22,769 bases of DNA, taken from positions 1-22,769 of the forward strand of contig DXTB01000014.1 in the NCBI GenBank assembly GCA_019410105.1, in the 5' to 3' direction. Below are positions 21,264-22,769 of the stretch, piece after piece. Source of the stretch: Clostridiales bacterium. Its GTDB lineage: Bacteria; Bacillota_A; Clostridia; Oscillospirales; Oscillospiraceae. The position numbers and the translations under genes are program-made. The first letter of the stretch is position 1, and each line of letters begins with the position of its first letter. Below the pieces are notes generated by a model. That model searched no databases, was not told the DNA's origin, and worked only from the letters and a program-made list of their open reading frames with translations.

Positions 21264-21461
21264 ATGATGCTCGAACCCCCGATGAACCAACTGCTCAAGC
21301 AGGTACCCAGCCGCTATATGCTGGTGAACGTAGTGGCCCAGCGGGCCCGCCAGGTGGCCAGCGAGGCGGAGGATGCCGGGATTCCGCTGGACGACAAGCC
21401 CGTGACCATCGCTATCCGTGAGGTGGCCGAGGGCAAGGTTGAGCTGAACGACGAGGAGTGA
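21264..21461 (+). CDS. rpoZ: DNA-directed RNA polymerase omega subunit
   Basis: 65-aa omega subunit that helps assemble RNA polymerase by holding beta-prime. Matches by position after gmk and by SRYMLVNVVAQRARQVASEA (helix region) and KPVTIAIREVAEGK. Two adjacent ATGs (21264 and 21267) could start it; neither is clearly better. Six bp after gmk. A terminator-like hairpin lies 5 bp after the stop. Confidence 0.93.
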   Translation: MMLEPPMNQLLKQVPSRYMLVNVVAQRARQVASEAEDAGIPLDDKPVTIAIREVAEGKVELNDEE

Positions 21462-21465
21462 GCAT

Positions 21466-21503
21466 AAGGCAAGCGACGGGGAAGCGCCCGGCGCTTGCCT
21501 TTT
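21466..21503 (+). terminator. Terminator-like hairpin between rpoZ and priA
   Basis: AAGGCAAGCG (21466-21475) pairs perfectly with CGCTTGCCTT (21492-21501), with an inner GGG/CCC. The T-run is only four bases, so partial readthrough into priA is expected; no separate promoter for priA is apparent. Confidence 0.65.
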
Positions 21504-21525
21504 CTGGAGGAAAGGGGGCGGAGAG

Positions 21526-22769
21526 ATGGAGGGGAATACCGTGGCCAAGATCGCGTTGCAGGCCGCTACCTACGCCATCGACAAGCCCTACGACTACCAG
21601 GTACCGCCGGAGCTGCTGGACACCCTGCGCCCCGGTATGCGGGTGGTCGTCCCCTTCGGGGCGGGCAACCGCCGGACGGAGGGCATCGTCCTGGCGCTGG
21701 AGGGCGGGTACCCGGACGACCCAAGGCGCAAGAGCATTCTCACCGTTCTGGACGAAGAGCCGGTGCTGGACGGCGAGGCCCTCCGGCTGGCCTTGTGGAT
21801 GCGGGAGCGCTGGTTCTGCACCGTGTACGACGCGGCCCGGGCCATGCTCCCGGCGGGGCTGTACTTCTCCCTTCAGGACCGCTGGAAGCTGGCCCCCGGC
21901 GTGGACCGGGAGGCGGCCTATGCGGCGGCGGGCCGGTCAGAGCACGCCCGGCGCATCGTGGAGTTGCTCTTCGCCTCGGGGCGGGAGGCGGATGTGGCCC
22001 AAATCAAGGAGGCGTTCGGGACAAAAGATCCCAATCCCGCCCTCAAGCTGCTGCGGGACAAGGGCATTCTCACCTTGGAAACCAGCGCCTCCCGGGGGGT
22101 GGGGGACAAGAAAGAGCTGGTGGCCTCGCTGGCCATCCCGCCCGAGGAGGCCATGGCCCTGGTCACGCCAAGGCGCCGCTCCGCGCCCCTGCGGTATGCC
22201 GTGACCGAGCTGCTGTGCGCCCTCGGCAGCGCCTCGGCTAAGGAGCTGTGCTACTTCACCGGGGCCGCCAACGCCACCCTGCGCTCTTTGGAAAAGAGCG
22301 GTATCCTGCGCCTGGAACACCGTGAGGTGTTCCGTCGGGTGACGGTGGAGGCGGGGGAGCGGGCCGCTCCCCCGGTGCTCAACGCCGAGCAGCAGGCGGC
22401 CTTTGAGGGACTGGACGCCCTGGCGGCGGCCGAAAGACCCGCTGCCGCCCTGCTGTACGGGGTGACGGGCAGCGGCAAGACCCAGGTGTATCTCCGGTTG
22501 ATCTATGAGGCACTGGCCCGGGGCCGTACCGCCATGGTGCTGGTGCCCGAGATCGCCCTGACCCCCCAGCTCCTGCGCATTTTCGCCTCCCACTTCGGGG
22601 ATGACATCGCTGTGCTCCACTCGTCCCTGCGGGCGGGGGAGCGGTACGACGAGTGGAAGCGGGTGAGGAGCGGGCAGGCCCGGGTGGTCATCGGTACCCG
22701 CTCCGCCGTGTTCGCCCCCCTGCGGAATCTGGGGCTGCTGATTCTGGACGAGGAGCAGGAGTCCACCTA
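21526..22769 (+). CDS. priA: Primosomal protein N' (replication restart helicase PriA), 3'-truncated
   Basis: First 414 residues of PriA, the superfamily-2 helicase that reloads the replisome at stalled forks; the family is usually over 730 aa, so the rest lies beyond the window. The N-terminal 3'-DNA-binding domain (about 1-100) has ATYAIDKPYDYQVP and MRVVVPFGAGNRRTEGIV. Walker A is GVTGSGKTQVYL with Lys318, followed by LVPEIALTPQLL, HSSLRAGERYDEW and VIGTRSAVFAPL; the Walker B DEEQ is at 408-411. ATG 21526 has AAGGGGG 7 nt upstream; the GTG at 21541 has GGAGGGG at 6 nt and is an alternative. In many Firmicutes coaBC lies between rpoZ and priA; it is absent here. Confidence 0.95.
   Translation, partial: MEGNTVAKIALQAATYAIDKPYDYQVPPELLDTLRPGMRVVVPFGAGNRRTEGIVLALEGGYPDDPRRKSILTVLDEEPVLDGEALRLALWMRERWFCTVYDAARAMLPAGLYFSLQDRWKLAPGVDREAAYAAAGRSEHARRIVELLFASGREADVAQIKEAFGTKDPNPALKLLRDKGILTLETSASRGVGDKKELVASLAIPPEEAMALVTPRRRSAPLRYAVTELLCALGSASAKELCYFTGAANATLRSLEKSGILRLEHREVFRRVTVEAGERAAPPVLNAEQQAAFEGLDALAAAERPAAALLYGVTGSGKTQVYLRLIYEALARGRTAMVLVPEIALTPQLLRIFASHFGDDIAVLHSSLRAGERYDEWKRVRSGQARVVIGTRSAVFAPLRNLGLLILDEEQEST

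Noticed and set aside
20511..21548. 345-codon minus-strand frame opposite remA, gmk and rpoZ
   Set aside because: Antisense to three universally recognised genes; no independent coding evidence.
1..22769. Mobile element, CRISPR array, prophage or tRNA/rRNA genes
   Set aside because: No transposase, integrase, regular direct-repeat array, or cloverleaf/rRNA sequence was found; gene order and composition are those of core chromosome.

Overview
The window is a dense, GC-rich (by eye around 60%) stretch of bacterial core chromosome with every recognisable gene on the + strand. The gene content points to a spore-forming, Gram-positive Clostridia member, most likely in the Oscillospiraceae / Flavonifractor-Oscillibacter group. 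The evidence is ScpA/ScpB next to ytfI/ytfJ and a sporulation-type D-Ala-D-Ala carboxypeptidase, CdaA/CdaR, RemA, a CarD-ispD-ispF block, and an IspH fused to ribosomal protein S1. That fusion is typical of Clostridia. I see no prophage, IS element, CRISPR array, tRNA or rRNA.

Layout. 1-538 is the 3' end of a fumarylacetoacetate-hydrolase-family gene, followed by a weak terminator and a strong promoter. 641-5792 is a chromosome-segregation/sporulation/cell-wall run: site-2 protease, scpA, scpB, ytfI (DUF2953), ytfJ (GerW), dacB-like and rluB. 5836-11342 is a tightly coupled operon: an RpiR-type regulator, an HI0933-family flavoprotein, cmk, plsC and the ispH-rpsA fusion. Each junction is a 3-4 bp stop/start overlap, and a near-perfect terminator closes it. 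11373-14701 starts with a strong promoter and holds carD, ispD, ispF, DUF3343 and a class-V aminotransferase (cysteine desulfurase family), with a terminator between carD and ispD. 14749-19423 holds cdaA and cdaR (c-di-AMP synthesis), then a less characterised set: a RseC-like redox membrane protein, a DUF5685 protein, a J-domain protein with a Cys-rich tail, and a small membrane protein. 19406-22769 is the conserved yicC-remA-gmk-rpoZ-priA block; priA runs off the window.

Functional themes are the MEP isoprenoid pathway (ispD, ispF, ispH), nucleotide kinases (cmk, gmk), sporulation and envelope functions, c-di-AMP signalling, and sulfur/redox proteins (DUF3343, class-V aminotransferase, RseC). 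Six sigma-A-like promoters can be read directly, and all six have 17-bp spacers.

The observations most worth a second look are these. (1) scpA appears to start at an ATC codon. (2) The ispH-rpsA fusion carries an internal promoter-like sequence in an AT-rich patch, an internal Shine-Dalgarno plus ATG, and a sharp change in arginine codon usage at the join. Together these suggest free S1 is also made. (3) The RseC-DUF5685-DnaJ-membrane-protein cassette is cysteine-rich throughout and could be an undescribed metal or redox module. (4) A hairpin buries the ribosome binding site of the DUF3343 gene.
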